Source of the DNA: Oryzias latipes
Taxonomy: Eukaryota; Chordata; Actinopteri; Beloniformes; Adrianichthyidae
Assembly: GCF_002234675.1 (NCBI RefSeq)
Contig: NC_019875.2
Coordinates: 28,021,818 to 28,085,817 of the forward strand
Length of the DNA: 64,000 nt
Direction of reading: 5' to 3'
The position numbers and the translations under genes are program-made. Below are positions 37,817 through 49,435 of the stretch, piece after piece. Position 1 is the stretch's first letter. Each line of letters opens with the position of its first letter. The notes under the pieces were generated by a model, which saw only the letters and a program-made list of their open reading frames with translations, was not told where the DNA came from and searched no databases.

Positions 37817-38716
37817 CACTCAAAAAAAGGAAATTACCAGCCAATTAAGTTAACGAAAAAGTAACTTGTCATTTCAACCAGAAAATTTTATGTTTGTAAA
37901 TCTTACGTGAATGAATCATGTCGATTGTACATAAAAATAATCCATTTAAAAGTTACTAATTTCAATCATGTTGATCCAACATGATACCATTAAATTGGAT
38001 GCATTAATAATCGCAAGGAATTGTGGGATACCATTTTCTTTGTCTATCTGGGCAGATTGGGGTCTAAGTGTGAGTTTTTGTCCATGGGTTTTATTGTCTA
38101 GCTGTTTTACTCTGTTTTAACTAGTGATTTAAACTGTTATGTTTATTTTTTTTTTTGCACCATGAGTTAAAGTTTGGTAGAGGATGAAGACCAACCCCCT
38201 TGTGTGGCAAACTGTTAATGTTCCAATACTTAACACAGAGTTTGCGGTAATTGAGCTCCTGTCTTGTGATGTGGGACTTTGCTGGGTAATTCATGTCTTT
38301 GATGTGAAATTAAAAGACCCATTGGTTGTAACTTTGGAACAACATATCAATTACAGATGAATAAATAAAATTATAGAAATAAATAGAAATTCAAGTTAAA
38401 TAAACTTAATTTACTTAGGTGTGACCAATTGAAGTGGTTCAATTAAATTGGTTCAACTTTTTTCTTTTTAGAGTGAGCAACAATATCAATTTAAAGTTGG
38501 GTGCAACTGCTCTATTTAAATTGAATCAACTTAAATTTATTAGTTTGAACCTAAATACATTAAGTTGACCCAACCTAAATTCATTAAGTTGAGCCAACCT
38601 AAATAAATTAAGTAGGACCAACATGATTCATTTTTGTTCAAGTAACGCAATCTAATCATGTGGAAATCCTTTCCATAATTTTTTTATGTTGATTCAAAGT
38701 GAACGTTTTTTGAGTG
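37817..38716. mobile_element. Non-autonomous DNA transposon with CACTCAAAAAA ends
   Basis: The left end is CACTCAAAAAA and the right end TTTTTTGAGTG, inverted and 900 bp apart. Inside are imperfect tandem units of the form 'AAGTTGACCCAACCTAAATT' (about 38550-38615), and there is no coding capacity. Adjacent 8-mers (TTCATATG and TGTTTATG) match at 5 of 8 positions, which might be a worn hAT-type target duplication. The superfamily is not certain. Confidence 0.65.
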
Positions 38717-41134
38717 TGTTTATGGAAAACACAAACAACAACAGGGATGTAACAACAGTAAAACATATACTACACAGTGCAGAGTCTTTAAGTTTCAAAA
38801 GAAAAACATATAAATTAACTCACCTGTAAAAACTACTCATTTGCCCATTCTGAAGTTTTTTCCTTACAAAGCTTCCTGTCCAGCCTGATCTGTGGAAAAC
38901 CTCCTGAATCTTAACGTTCTGGCCCCTTTGTCGTAATAATAACTTCCAAACTGATAAAAACAAGTACCTGAACCTGATCACCTAGGATTTCTTTTTCATC
39001 CTGTTTCCCATTCTGTGAAGAAGTCTTGCAGCAGTGAACGCCTCACATGCTGGCTCGTGTCTGGTTTCACTTACACCAGCTTCTGCCCATGAAGGAAGTC
39101 AAAAAAAAAAAAAAAGAAAAGAAAAGAAAACATGTGAGGCAGAAAAAAAAATCTTCCTCTGGCAAGTGACCCTCATCAGAGTTCAGACTTGAGGATACTG
39201 TGCTGCAGATTGAAATGAACACCCGTCTGAGGGAGCGTGTTGAATGCAACACAGTCCACTATGTGCAATATTCACATGCAACAATTGCAGACACAGATCA
39301 TGAGCTTCCCTCTCTCCCCTTTTTTTTGATTTTCTTTGATACACTCCCTTTTTTTTTAAACCTACAGCTTCATGCTTTTACTCTGAAAACAAATGCAGCG
39401 GTAATCTCACAAATTTGCAAAATTCCCAATTTAAGACATAAACAATGTCCCTTTTGCCCCCCCCCCCCCTCCCCCCAACACACGCATCAGCCACAGCATA
39501 AAAGCCACAAGGTGACTTTTGTTTGATCTGTCACTTACATAACAGTTTCAATGAAGGATGTTTATGAAGAAAAAACAAGAGGGAGAGAAAGAAAGTCAGG
39601 GAGTTTCAGGACAGCTGTGTCACTGAGACATAAGCCACCTTGCCTCAGTGCAGATCAGCCATAGTGTAACCAGCAGGTACACTCAGTCAACTCGGCTGTC
39701 ATAATATTTAGGTCCTCCATTCGAGCAGATGTCCAGATAACAGAAAAGTGGACAGGTCGCGCTCCACTCTCCTGTTTACATTTGCGGCCCGCTGCAGCGC
39801 AGTGGCGGACGTTGGTACTTAGGGCTCGAAATGAAGTTTTCGTCATGCCTGCTAACGTGTTTGGACAGACCAAATCACATTCACCTCGTTATGCTTAATG
39901 ACCCCTCAAAACGCAGATAATCTGGTGAATCAAGAAAGTTGAAAAAGTTGAATGGAATTCTTCATTCTCCTTTATTCTTTGTGCCAGAACTTTCCGTCAA
40001 GTTTTGGACGGGATCTCAGGAGAAATTATTTTGATGGAGAGCAGATAAACGGAATAGTGTCTGGTTTGCATTAATAAAGCATGCATGGACATTGTCACAA
40101 TTTCTTTTTATTAAAGCTCTTAATAATCCTCTAAATGGGATTTTATTATGGTTATAAAGTAACAGATAACTCAGAGCACACCAAGTGTAAAAACTCAGAC
40201 TTAGCCCTAATTTTGATTTTGTTTTTCCTTATTACTAAGTCAATTGTAAAGCTAAATTTATTGCATTAACAGCAAAAAAAAAAAATGCGAAGCAAAACGT
40301 CTTCACGTTAGCATCTCATTACATTCCACTGGTTTCAGGGCTAAAGAGAACTCTGGCAGCAAAGACAGAAGCCTGCAGAACCCACTGACCAGGGGCCTTT
40401 CCTTTAAGCATTTCATCTCTGTTCAACTAAAGAAACGTTGCACACAAAAGGAAAAAGAAAAAACAGAGAAAGTTCAGCAGTGAGAAAAAAGAAATGCTGA
40501 TGGAGAGACTGGAACATTTAGTGATTTCACACTGACTTTTCCTGAGGGAGCAACAAGCACGTGTTTGGTGCTCTCTCCAGCCTCAGAGATCATCCAATAG
40601 ACGAAAACGCTTGAATGAAGATAGTCAAAGTCAAGTTTAGGGTCTATATGTTCCATTGATTCTGCGGTTACTAACTTCCCTCTTTTGTCTCAAAGTAGAA
40701 CTTCCACTACATTAATGTTTGTCGCTTTTCTATCCTTTCAGGCTTCAACAGATGGTTCCACTTAGAACCAAGAACCAAATTTGAGGTGAAAAAGGTGTGC
40801 AAGCCAACCAATCAGCTTGCATTATTTGAAGCTTTTTAGTCTTTAATGCCAATAAACTTTTTTTACATTTGCAATGGATACTTCCTAAATTACTATAACC
40901 TTTTTTAAAGTTTTTTTTAAAGATCATGCTTCATGCTGCACTGTCCAATATCAAAATTCTATTTTACTTTATTGTGAAATTTCTAAAATTGAACCACTGT
41001 AGATTATAAAACAAAACTCTATTTTCTTTTATGTGAAATATAATCTTATAATCCCAGTGCTTCAATTAACTTAGTAATGAATTTGTCTAATTTCACATCC
41101 TCTTCAAAAGAGCTAAAAGTTGTTTTTTATTTGT
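38717..41134. other. Gene-free interval
   Basis: It holds a purine-rich A/G tract (39100-39150), a C-rich run (about 39457-39476) and AT-rich DNA. Open frames are short and unrelated to known families. Confidence 0.45.
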
Positions 41135-41139
41135 GATAT

Positions 41140-41545
41140 TGTCATGATTTGAAGTTGTTGTCTTGTTTTTGGTCCTTGTTCTGTCTTGTTTCTGTTTCCT
41201 GTTTTATTTTGAAAGTCTCCTGTCTTGTCTGTTTTCTTGAGTTTTACTTCCTTTGGTCCCCATCAGCCCTGATCGTGTCCACCTGTGTCTTGTCTGCCCT
41301 GTCTGTATTTAAGTCTTGTCTCTGCCCTCCTCCTGTGTTGGTCCATTAGTTATTCCTGTCCTGGTTGTCCTTGTCATGCCATGTTCCTCGTTTCTTGTTC
41401 CACGCCACAGTGAGTTTTGTTCAGTTTTGTCATCCTGCTCTGCAGCGCCTTTTGTTTGTTCATTAAACCCTCTAGACTCTGATCCTCATGCCTCCGCCTC
41501 TGCGTCTGGGTCCAACCGGCTCTCGAGCCACCCTGCACCATGACA
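41140..41545 (+). mobile_element. Solo LTR of a retrotransposon
   Basis: This 406-bp unit begins TGTCATG and ends CATGACA (TG...CA with inverted ends). It is flanked on both sides by the identical 5-bp duplication GATAT (41135-41139 and 41546-41550). A TATTTAAG box at about 41306-41313 and an ATTAAA near 41462 would serve as promoter and poly(A) signal of an LTR reading plus. No internal gag-pol lies on either side, so it is a recombined solo LTR. The clade (Gypsy, BEL or other) is undetermined. The intact duplication suggests moderate age. Confidence 0.85.
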
Positions 41546-43544
41546 GATATCTTAGTATCTGAATTGTTTAACAAAAAAATAAAAGCATTTAAAAATGGAA
41601 CTGCATTTTCAATGGGATCATGAGCTAACAGCAAAACGTATTCTCTGTTTTTACCTGGCTGTACCTGGATTTCGTTGGACATCTCCGTTTGTTATCGTAG
41701 AAAAAAACTCTTTTTTTCTTTTTCTAAGTCCAGCCCTAAGTCAGACTGTTATTTTCAGAGAAAGCGACAAAACACCAAGAGCTTCTTCTACAGCTGACCT
41801 GCAGGCCTCCAACAGCATATCATAATGTGAAAGTTCACCATAACACAATTAGAAGAGAGTAAACAAGTTTGACTTGTTTAGAAAGGCTCCCAAAAGAAAA
41901 CCTCCCATTTGAAACAGAAAGAAATGCAGCACAGAGCGATGTGAAGTTTAGCATCTGAGAGAACATCTGAAACAACGAAGCCAAGTCAATGATGATTATT
42001 GCTAATCATTTACTTTCTCTATCGCTGAATGCCAACCCCAAACTTAGACTTTACGTCTAAAATTTTAAAGCAAAAGCTCTGTTTAAAAAGCTAAAAAGAA
42101 TATAGTAAAAGTAAAAATGATTTTTCAAAAGGGCAAACAATCTCCACAGTCATTAAAACATGTTTTTTTTTAAGTTTCCACAACTTAAAATTAAATGAGG
42201 AACAAAAAGGGGGGAATGCTTGTGAAAGATTTTACCAATCAACCTTTTCTTGGATGAATTGGTTTTCTGGACAGACGAGTGCCTCAAAGTCCACATTCAA
42301 CCTATCCAGTGTTTCTCTTCTATGCCCCGTCCCTGTGTCCTCGGTCGAGTCCTTTTTTGTTTGTTAGTTTGTTTTCCCTTTGGGAAACTGTTGTTCATGC
42401 TGATAAATATTGATTGGAGAGCCCAGAGCAAGGGAAAAAATGCTCCTAAGACATAATTTGACATTGCTCTTTGTTGGAAGGACTGCCATCATGTGACAGC
42501 CAGAGAAGTGTTTAATATTCATCACGTTATTAATATTAAATTGCACACAGTTATTGTAGCACATAATATTAATTATTGTTATTTTGGCTCTACTTGTGCA
42601 GGTACAACGTTTAAAACAAAAGCACTGAACCAATAAAGTTATTTGAAAGAGAATTATCGATAGGTGAACCCTTTCAGATCTATGCTTCATGCAGGAATAG
42701 GTGATCTTTGGTTCCCACACACTTTAACCCCGCAGACGTCTGTGAGGGGAACCGGAGCCACAGCGGAGCCAGAGTCTCGACAACTCTCCTTGGCCTTCAC
42801 CAATGTCGCCACCAGAATTTTATCCAAATGTTTCTATTGAATAAGGTTGATGTGAGCGGACTGGAGGCTACGGAGGTCTGTGTTTATGTAACAACTCAAG
42901 TTCCACAATGTGACTTGGATGTGCCACCCCGTGCCTCAGAGAAAAGACTGACACAAGACACTAGAGCAAAAAAAAAAAAAAAAACCCATGCAGCTTCATC
43001 TGTGGACTCCTCCTCCTCCTCGTCTCCCACCACTATCATGAAACCAGCCTCACCAGGCTGTGAGCGGCTGTCCCGCAGGCAGCCTGTGAGTGGTGGCAGT
43101 CTCATCTCATTTGTTCATTTTTCTCCCAGTTTCACAGCCAAGCCTCTCCTACCCCAAAGCGGAGAGCGTCCCGTGCCAGTTTAACTGAGGCTGAACTCTA
43201 CTGAAGCGACTGAAGATGAAAAGCCTTGAGGTGGAAGCCAGCAACTTCCCTCTGCCCACAGTTCTGTCTCCTGCGCCGTTGCAAAGCAACTTGTTTGAAG
43301 TGCAAACTCAAAGAGCGAAGAGGAAAATAATTACACAAAAATAATATGGTTTTTGGTTTTTAGTTCAACGGGCAGGCTTCAATGAGCGAAGCTTCTGCTC
43401 CCATTCAAACAGGTTTTGCATTATTATTAATACTTATAAGTTTGGGTTATATTGACTTTATTGTAATTATTGACACATTTGAAACACATTTTCATTGATT
43501 TTATGTTTTAAATGTTGACATTTTTATTATAAATGTAATTTATT

Positions 43545-43640
43545 GTTTCCCCCTAGCCAGGACTCCCTTGAAAAAGGGATTCTTAATCTCAATGGCAATT
43601 CCTGTGTAAATAAAGGTTAAATAAAAAAAGAAAATTGTTT
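43545..43640 (+). repeat. 3' tail of a LINE-like retroelement
   Basis: The block from CCCCCTAGCCAGGACTCCC through TTGAAAAAGGGATTCTTAAT to AAATAAAGGTTAAATAAAAA matches, from memory, the common 3' end of teleost LINEs with a reiterated AAATAAA tail. No coding part remains. Confidence 0.55.
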
Positions 43641-46607
43641 AAGTATAACTCCTGATCACAAACATTTTAAGATGTTTTTGTATTTTATTTATTAGGCTAT
43701 TTTGAAATGGAAATGGTTTATTTCAAGAATTTAAAACAAAATGAAACTAAAGAAGTCAAACAGCAGATATGTATATTTATAAGTAGATGTATCAAACTTA
43801 GGCTAATCCGTCTTGAATTATTTGGAAACTATTCATACGCGTACCTGCACGTACATGAAGATAATTTAATGATAATCACTGGCAGACCTAGTAGCTCTGA
43901 TGCATACAGTACCTGACATGAAAATCATTTGATATTTATTGTATAGAAACAACCTACCATCATAAACAGCATTTATGTTAAGAAGTTTCTGGCAAACCAG
44001 GAAATGCAACAAAAGAGAAATAAAACATAAAATAAACACCTAAATATTTTGCGTTGTTTAATATTTGTTTAAATTGAAACCAAAAATATGATATGATAAA
44101 TCCTATGGACAGTGTTTGAAAACAAGCTTAAATCAAAGATGTCATTAGCGTTGTGATTATCTCTACAAAGTTTGATTTATTAGTTTATTAATGGAATCAA
44201 GAAATAAAGAATGATAAAAGTTCATATCAATCCATTTAAAATGTTGATAGCAATTACTGCTGTTATTTTGTATATTTTTACTTTTATTTGTACACATTTT
44301 TACGCATTGATAAGCCTTAATCACTAACCAACTCAGAAATAAATCAATAGGGGTGGGATTATATAAATTTGCTTCTTCCCACTCCCTTTCATGTAACAAA
44401 TCCAACAACTTTCATTGATAAGCATTAAATTTAATGAATCTAATGAGAAATGTGTGTGTAAAATCAAAATCAAAAATGTTGCTATTTCTCATCTATTTTT
44501 ACATTGCTATTTGTGAATACTGATATGTACTCTAGTGCTTATCTATGTGTGCCACCTGTCCAAGAAAAATAGACTTTGGCAGAGATGCCACTGTCAAATT
44601 AGCTAATAAATAAGGCAGAAAAGGGGATTTTTTTCCGATTCTAGGTTGTTCCATCTATATGTTTGTCTTTGCAAGCTAAGCTGTGGGGTTGTGAATTTTT
44701 GGCCTCATCTTGCATGTCAGAGAGCGAGCTGAGGCTAGGCCGGCGGGTCAGCAGACCTCGTCAGGGTCATGTGGACTATCAGAGAAGCCTCACTGCGGTC
44801 GTTCCTTCCTCGTGTCTTGTGCGGTTGCTCTTCTCCAGCTGTGTGGACACTGATATCACTAACAGCAATGCCCCAGGATCCCCTTAGATAACAGCCATTT
44901 TCAACATACAGTTATGCAAAAATGTTCATGTGAAAACTGCACATATGCTAAAGCGCAGTCAACACATTAACATTTGGCTTTGAAAGCCTTCGATAAGGAA
45001 GGGCAATGTGCCGAGTTGACCAATGGGTTTCAAGGCCGCAGCAGTTAAGTCATAATATAGGAGGTTATTGTTTTATGGATGACTTCCTTAAATTAACAAC
45101 ATTTTTAATTTAACTTAAAAAATTCTGCTTTGGTTTAACATTTTATTAGCTTCTTTATCATGCTGGCAGTTTTGACCACTAGATGGAAATCAAAGACTAA
45201 GGAACTTTCCTTTTTGTGTGTTTTATGTGGAGTTTTTGAGGTGAATAAAAACACAATAAGTATTAAATTCAGGAAAACACCCTAAGATAATTTAGTTTTT
45301 TAAAGTTGTTGTGTTTTTCTCTGTCTGAAAGGACTTTTTAGGCTGAGAAAAATACATTTTCTGTAAAACACTGTCCTCAAATAAAGACAAAATTGTGGTA
45401 TTTTGTGATTAAGCATGTCATTAAAATGTAAGACTATCATTCATGCTACAAGACTTCATACTATCTCGTGTTCTGTACATTTTTTAAACTTGGAACAGCA
45501 GTGGAGGCGATCAAATATTCTGCTCATTTCTTCTTTTAGACAGCACTTCGTGTAACAGAGTTCTTATTTAATAGTCAGAATTTCTTTTTTTCATTTGTGC
45601 TCCATACTTTTTTAATAAATCTCCAAGCGTAAAGTGTCTACAAACATTATGAAACATAATAGGAAAAAAATATTTTTTTAAAAAGTCTGAAGTTAATTCC
45701 AGTTTTGAAAGTATAAAAAAGAAGAAATATTTTTGTTAAAGGTAGAATTTGTGATTGCTGCAAAATGTTTTTATAGGTGAACAATAGATGGAATGTATAT
45801 ATGCAGCACAATTACACTATATGACTATAGATTGCATACAAATCATTTGTCAAAACTGAATATTGTAAGAAAATATAAGGCTCAAAGTGTAGAATTTTAA
45901 ATAGGAAACAGCTCAGGAATATCTGTGTTTGTAAACTTTAGATGCAAAGCGGCGGGGTGTTAGTATTTGAGTCCTGGCAGTCTGTTGGTTGTTGAACTGA
46001 GGCAAAAGGAGCAGCAGGTTCATCTGTTGTAAGCGTCCCTCAGTGCAGTTACCCCTCTTCAACCCAATGAACTCTGGACGCTGATAGCACTGATAGCGAT
46101 GCTGCAGAGGCCTCAATGATAACTACAGTATCTCTGATGGGGGCTCAGATCCCATCCGTCCAGACGCTCTCCTGCACAGTTTAACACACGCAGCACTAAT
46201 AAAGCTTGAGTCTGAAAACAGCAATCTGTTAAGGAAACTGTTAACCTCCAAGGCCACTGAGAGTTCTGTCCAAGCTGGAAGTTTGGCGGCATTATTACAA
46301 AAGTTACTGGGTGCTGCATGGACATCCACAACATGTCGATGCTCACCAAAACCTTATTGTTTGACAACAGTGACGTAAATCAGCGATGTCAAGACATGAG
46401 AATGATACATCCTCTTCAGCTCTTCTTGCATATGAAATCCTCACAGAGCTTCATCCTTGCAGTTCAGCATTTGTTCTAAGCCGCTGCATCGCTTTCAGCA
46501 AAGCCTGAAACAATGCAGCCGGCTGTAACAAATGCGACAGATTAGACACTCGTAAAATTACAGTCGAAATCTGTGACTTGCCTCTATTTTTGAATGCTGA
46601 TTTGTAG

Positions 46608-46624
46608 CCACTAGATGGCACTTG
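46608..46624 (+). promoter_or_regulatory. CTCF-like motif
   Basis: CCACTAGATGGCACTTG fits the CTCF core CCASYAGRKGGCA. It is isolated in intergenic DNA. A weaker relative, GACCACTAGATGGAAA, lies at 45174-45189. Confidence 0.4.
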
Positions 46625-47261
46625 TGTTTACAGTTGGAGCAGCCACTGCCCTCATTAAAAATATTGGAATTCATTTTTAAAAATAGCGACAGAAACAGGT
46701 ATATACTGTATGCCTAATGCCACCGACAGGCATTAAAAGATCTAGAAAAGACTAAACTGCAGTTTGAACCGTCTGAATTTCATTATATCATGTAAAATGA
46801 CTATAAAGGATTTCTATTTCAAAACAAAAATTAAAAGTTTCACAATCTAAAGACTGGAGCAAAGAAAGCCGTTCCTCTTTTTAAAGGTCAATCTGGTTAA
46901 CTTAAGTCGGTGTGTAACACATTTACAGAGATCTTACCCACTAATGATATACAGATTAACAGAATTGGGGTGGTTTAGGCTTTCCTGCAATCTTTCTCAT
47001 CAGATAATGCCTTGTGTGGGTTGATTTGAAGTAAACTATCTGCTCTGGATTGCTGTTTCTGAAGAGAAAAAGGCTAAACTTAAAACAAAACCTCAACAGA
47101 AAACTAGAAAAGAGGTTTCTGCTTCAATCAGCTTTTGTAGCTAGTAGGATTGTTTCCCACAAACCCAGAAATTAGCGGAAGCACCGCAAATCTACAGTAC
47201 GGATTTACGGCGGTGAAGGTTTGTACATACCTGTGGAGTAGAAATAGCAGTTTTTTCCTGT

Positions 47262-47535
47262 TTTGTGTTAGATCCTCCTGGGCGAAGATCCAGAGATCCA
47301 TTGTTTCACTGCTCCAACTCAGAAGGATGAGAGAAACAATGCGTCATTTCTATTCCAAACCTCTCACCACCAAGTACAAGCAGGACACTCAGGAAACCAG
47401 CATCCTGCCAAAGGCCCCATTGTTCCACAGCAGGCCAGCTCTGCTTCTGGGACCGCCGAGCGTGGCTTACACTGCAGCTTCATTTATTTTAGGGCAGCCA
47501 TTCGCATTTAAATGTAGTATGGTGTGCAATGCATG
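47262..47535 (+). other. Unassigned open segment after a good splice acceptor
   Basis: A long pyrimidine run ends in TTTTGTGTTAG just before 47272. Two plus-strand frames then stay open for about 80 codons. One includes ATG AGA GAA ACA at 47328 and continues to a stop at 47536 (MRHFYSKPLTTKYKQDTQ...). No family was recognised and no donor or partner exon identified. It may be a non-coding transcript exon or chance. Confidence 0.2.
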
Positions 47536-48614
47536 AGATTAATTTGTATGTTTGTTTCTTTTTGTTGAAATTGTTCAAATTTGACAGTAAATTTGACATT
47601 TTATGTGAATGTGCATTCATCTGAATGTTCCTTTTTAAGTCTTTTGCACATTCAGCACTTTCAAATCAGATTTCAATATTTCAAATTAAAGACAACTTTA
47701 TTATCCCCGGCGGGCAAATCCTTTCAAGCTGCAGACAGTAGCTTCTGAAAAAAGTGACATCACACAAACACCTTCAACAATAACCAAACATCAAAGCAGT
47801 GGCGGCTAGTTTCTGATAGACTGTGTTACCTTTGCTGATGAAGTAAAGCTCTTCATTGCAGCACAAAGGTTTATAGAAACAGAGTGGCCAGGACGGCAGG
47901 CGGACATGGCCGTGCAGCAGCTGAACTCCATGTTTTATTAAACAATAGGTACAAATTTGTTGTGTGGAAAAAGCAGAATATGCAACAACAGACAGTAGTT
48001 TTGTTTTGGCGTTAAAAAAAAAAAAAATTAAGATATTTTAAAGTCAAAATGTGAATGGCATAAAAATGGAAAGAAAAAGAGGGAAATAAAAGTCGTCTTT
48101 TGATCTATTTTCAAAGCGTTTCCAGTGGTCTTTTGATTATGATTATGACGCTTTCAGCCAAAAACAAATGGACCTAGTTTCTGTTGAACGGCAGGAGTTC
48201 ATTAGAAATTCACCTCTGAGTTGTGGGCGGTACTGATGGCACGGCAAAAGACCGCCCCCTTCCCATCATCTTTTTGTTTACATTCTCTCCCACTACTTAC
48301 AGTCCCTCTCACCACCAACCCCTAACATTGGCGGTGCTAAAAGAAATGGCAGCAACATCACAGCCATCCAGCCGTACAGTTTAGATCCAAATTCCAGCTC
48401 AGACGACGAAAACAAAGACGTTCATGGATCCATTTGTCTGCAAGTGGATGCATCAGAAGGGAGCAGAGAATGGAATTTGTAGCTTGATGTTGTAATTTTT
48501 CTGTCACGTCTTTAAGCTTTTTCCAACTGTATTTTTGCGTCTTCTCCTAATCCACAATGATCTTGAATAAAGAAATACTCAGAAATGCAATTTTTTGGCT
48601 TAATTTTCTTTATA

Positions 48615-49372
48615 TGCTAACGGTTCAGTGATTGATGTCACCAGCGATCACCGAACCGTCTCCAGTTAGTTCAGAACGCACCAGCACAACTGTTAACTGG
48701 AACATCCAGAGGAGTACTCAAGTACCCAGGTCACTTCACCGGATCCCTGTTCGTTTTAGATTACAGTTTAAACTTCACGGTCTGGCACAAGTTAACTTAA
48801 CTGAGCTTTTAACTGTCAACAGCCATTCTAGAGTTGTAACCCTTGTGCTATCCTAGGCACTTTAACATTGGGAGTTGGGTCATCTAGACCCACTAGACAG
48901 TGCTCTGAACCTTTTTTCTTCAATGATTTGTGATCTTCAATGGATTACATGAAATCTTTCCACCTTTATCCACCTTTGTCATGGTAGGGAGAACACGTCA
49001 ATGTAAGGGTGGGGTCATCTAAGATAGCACAAGGGTTAAGGTCTGCTAATCAATATCTGCTTCATGTGTCGAGGTCACGACAGAAACACATGCTTTTTCC
49101 AACCTTATGGAATGACATTCCTTTAGAACGACACTTTATATCTGACCTTAACAGCTTTAAATGTCAATTAAACACTTACCTTTTTAGAATGGCTTTTAAT
49201 GCTCAGTTTATTTTCTTGTATTAGTTTTAATTTCATCCTTATTTTGTAATTTTATGCTGTTTTAAATGTTATTCTTAATTTGTCTAACTAACTTTCTTCT
49301 GTCTTCCTTTTATTGTGAAGAACTTTTCATAAAAGGTGCTATATAAGTGAAGCTTCATTCACTCATTTGTGT
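48615..49372 (+). mobile_element. LINE 3' fragment (ORF2 C-terminus)
   Basis: Frames at 48632-48856 and 49045-49224 encode the end of a LINE ORF2: LHRIPVRFRLQFK, then LTELL, SRSRQKHMLF, PTLWNDIPL and SFKCQLNTYLF. These correspond to the familiar C-terminal region of CR1/Jockey-like elements in fish. It ends with AAAGGTGCTATATAAGTGAAG, the usual 3' tail. It is heavily 5'-truncated and interrupted by the MITE at 48840-49035. The clade is uncertain. Confidence 0.75.
48840..49035. mobile_element. piggyBac-like MITE
   Basis: This 196-bp unit has perfect 13-bp inverted ends, CCCTTGTGCTATC and GATAGCACAAGGG. It is bordered by GTAA on the left and TTAA on the right. The TTAA plus CCC start is the piggyBac hallmark. 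It splits the LINE reading frame. Confidence 0.75.
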
Positions 49373-49435
49373 ATGTCCTCCATGATCAGAAAAATGCCAC
49401 AAGAACAGGTTAAAACACCCAGAGCGGGTCTTTAA

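Larger units (their letters stand above)
41551..48090. other. Gene-free interval, 6.5 kb
   Basis: No recognisable gene. It contains a short LINE-like tail (43545-43640), CTCF-like words at 45174-45189 and 46608-46624, an unassigned open segment at 47262-47535, and a degenerate repeat with CTTTATTATCCCCGGCGGGCAAAT near 47693-47716. Frames such as 42708-43184 have no family resemblance. Confidence 0.4.
48091..49431 (+). repeat. TTAA-family repeat, copy B, interrupted
   Basis: The left part 48091-48614 and the right part 49373-49431 (followed by TTAA at 49432-49435) together make a nearly full copy. The interior keeps a stretch read as NITAIQPYSLDPNSSSDDEN in one frame, homologous to the frame start in copy A. 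A LINE 3' fragment (48615-49372) is inserted in it, and that insertion itself carries a MITE. Confidence 0.65.
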
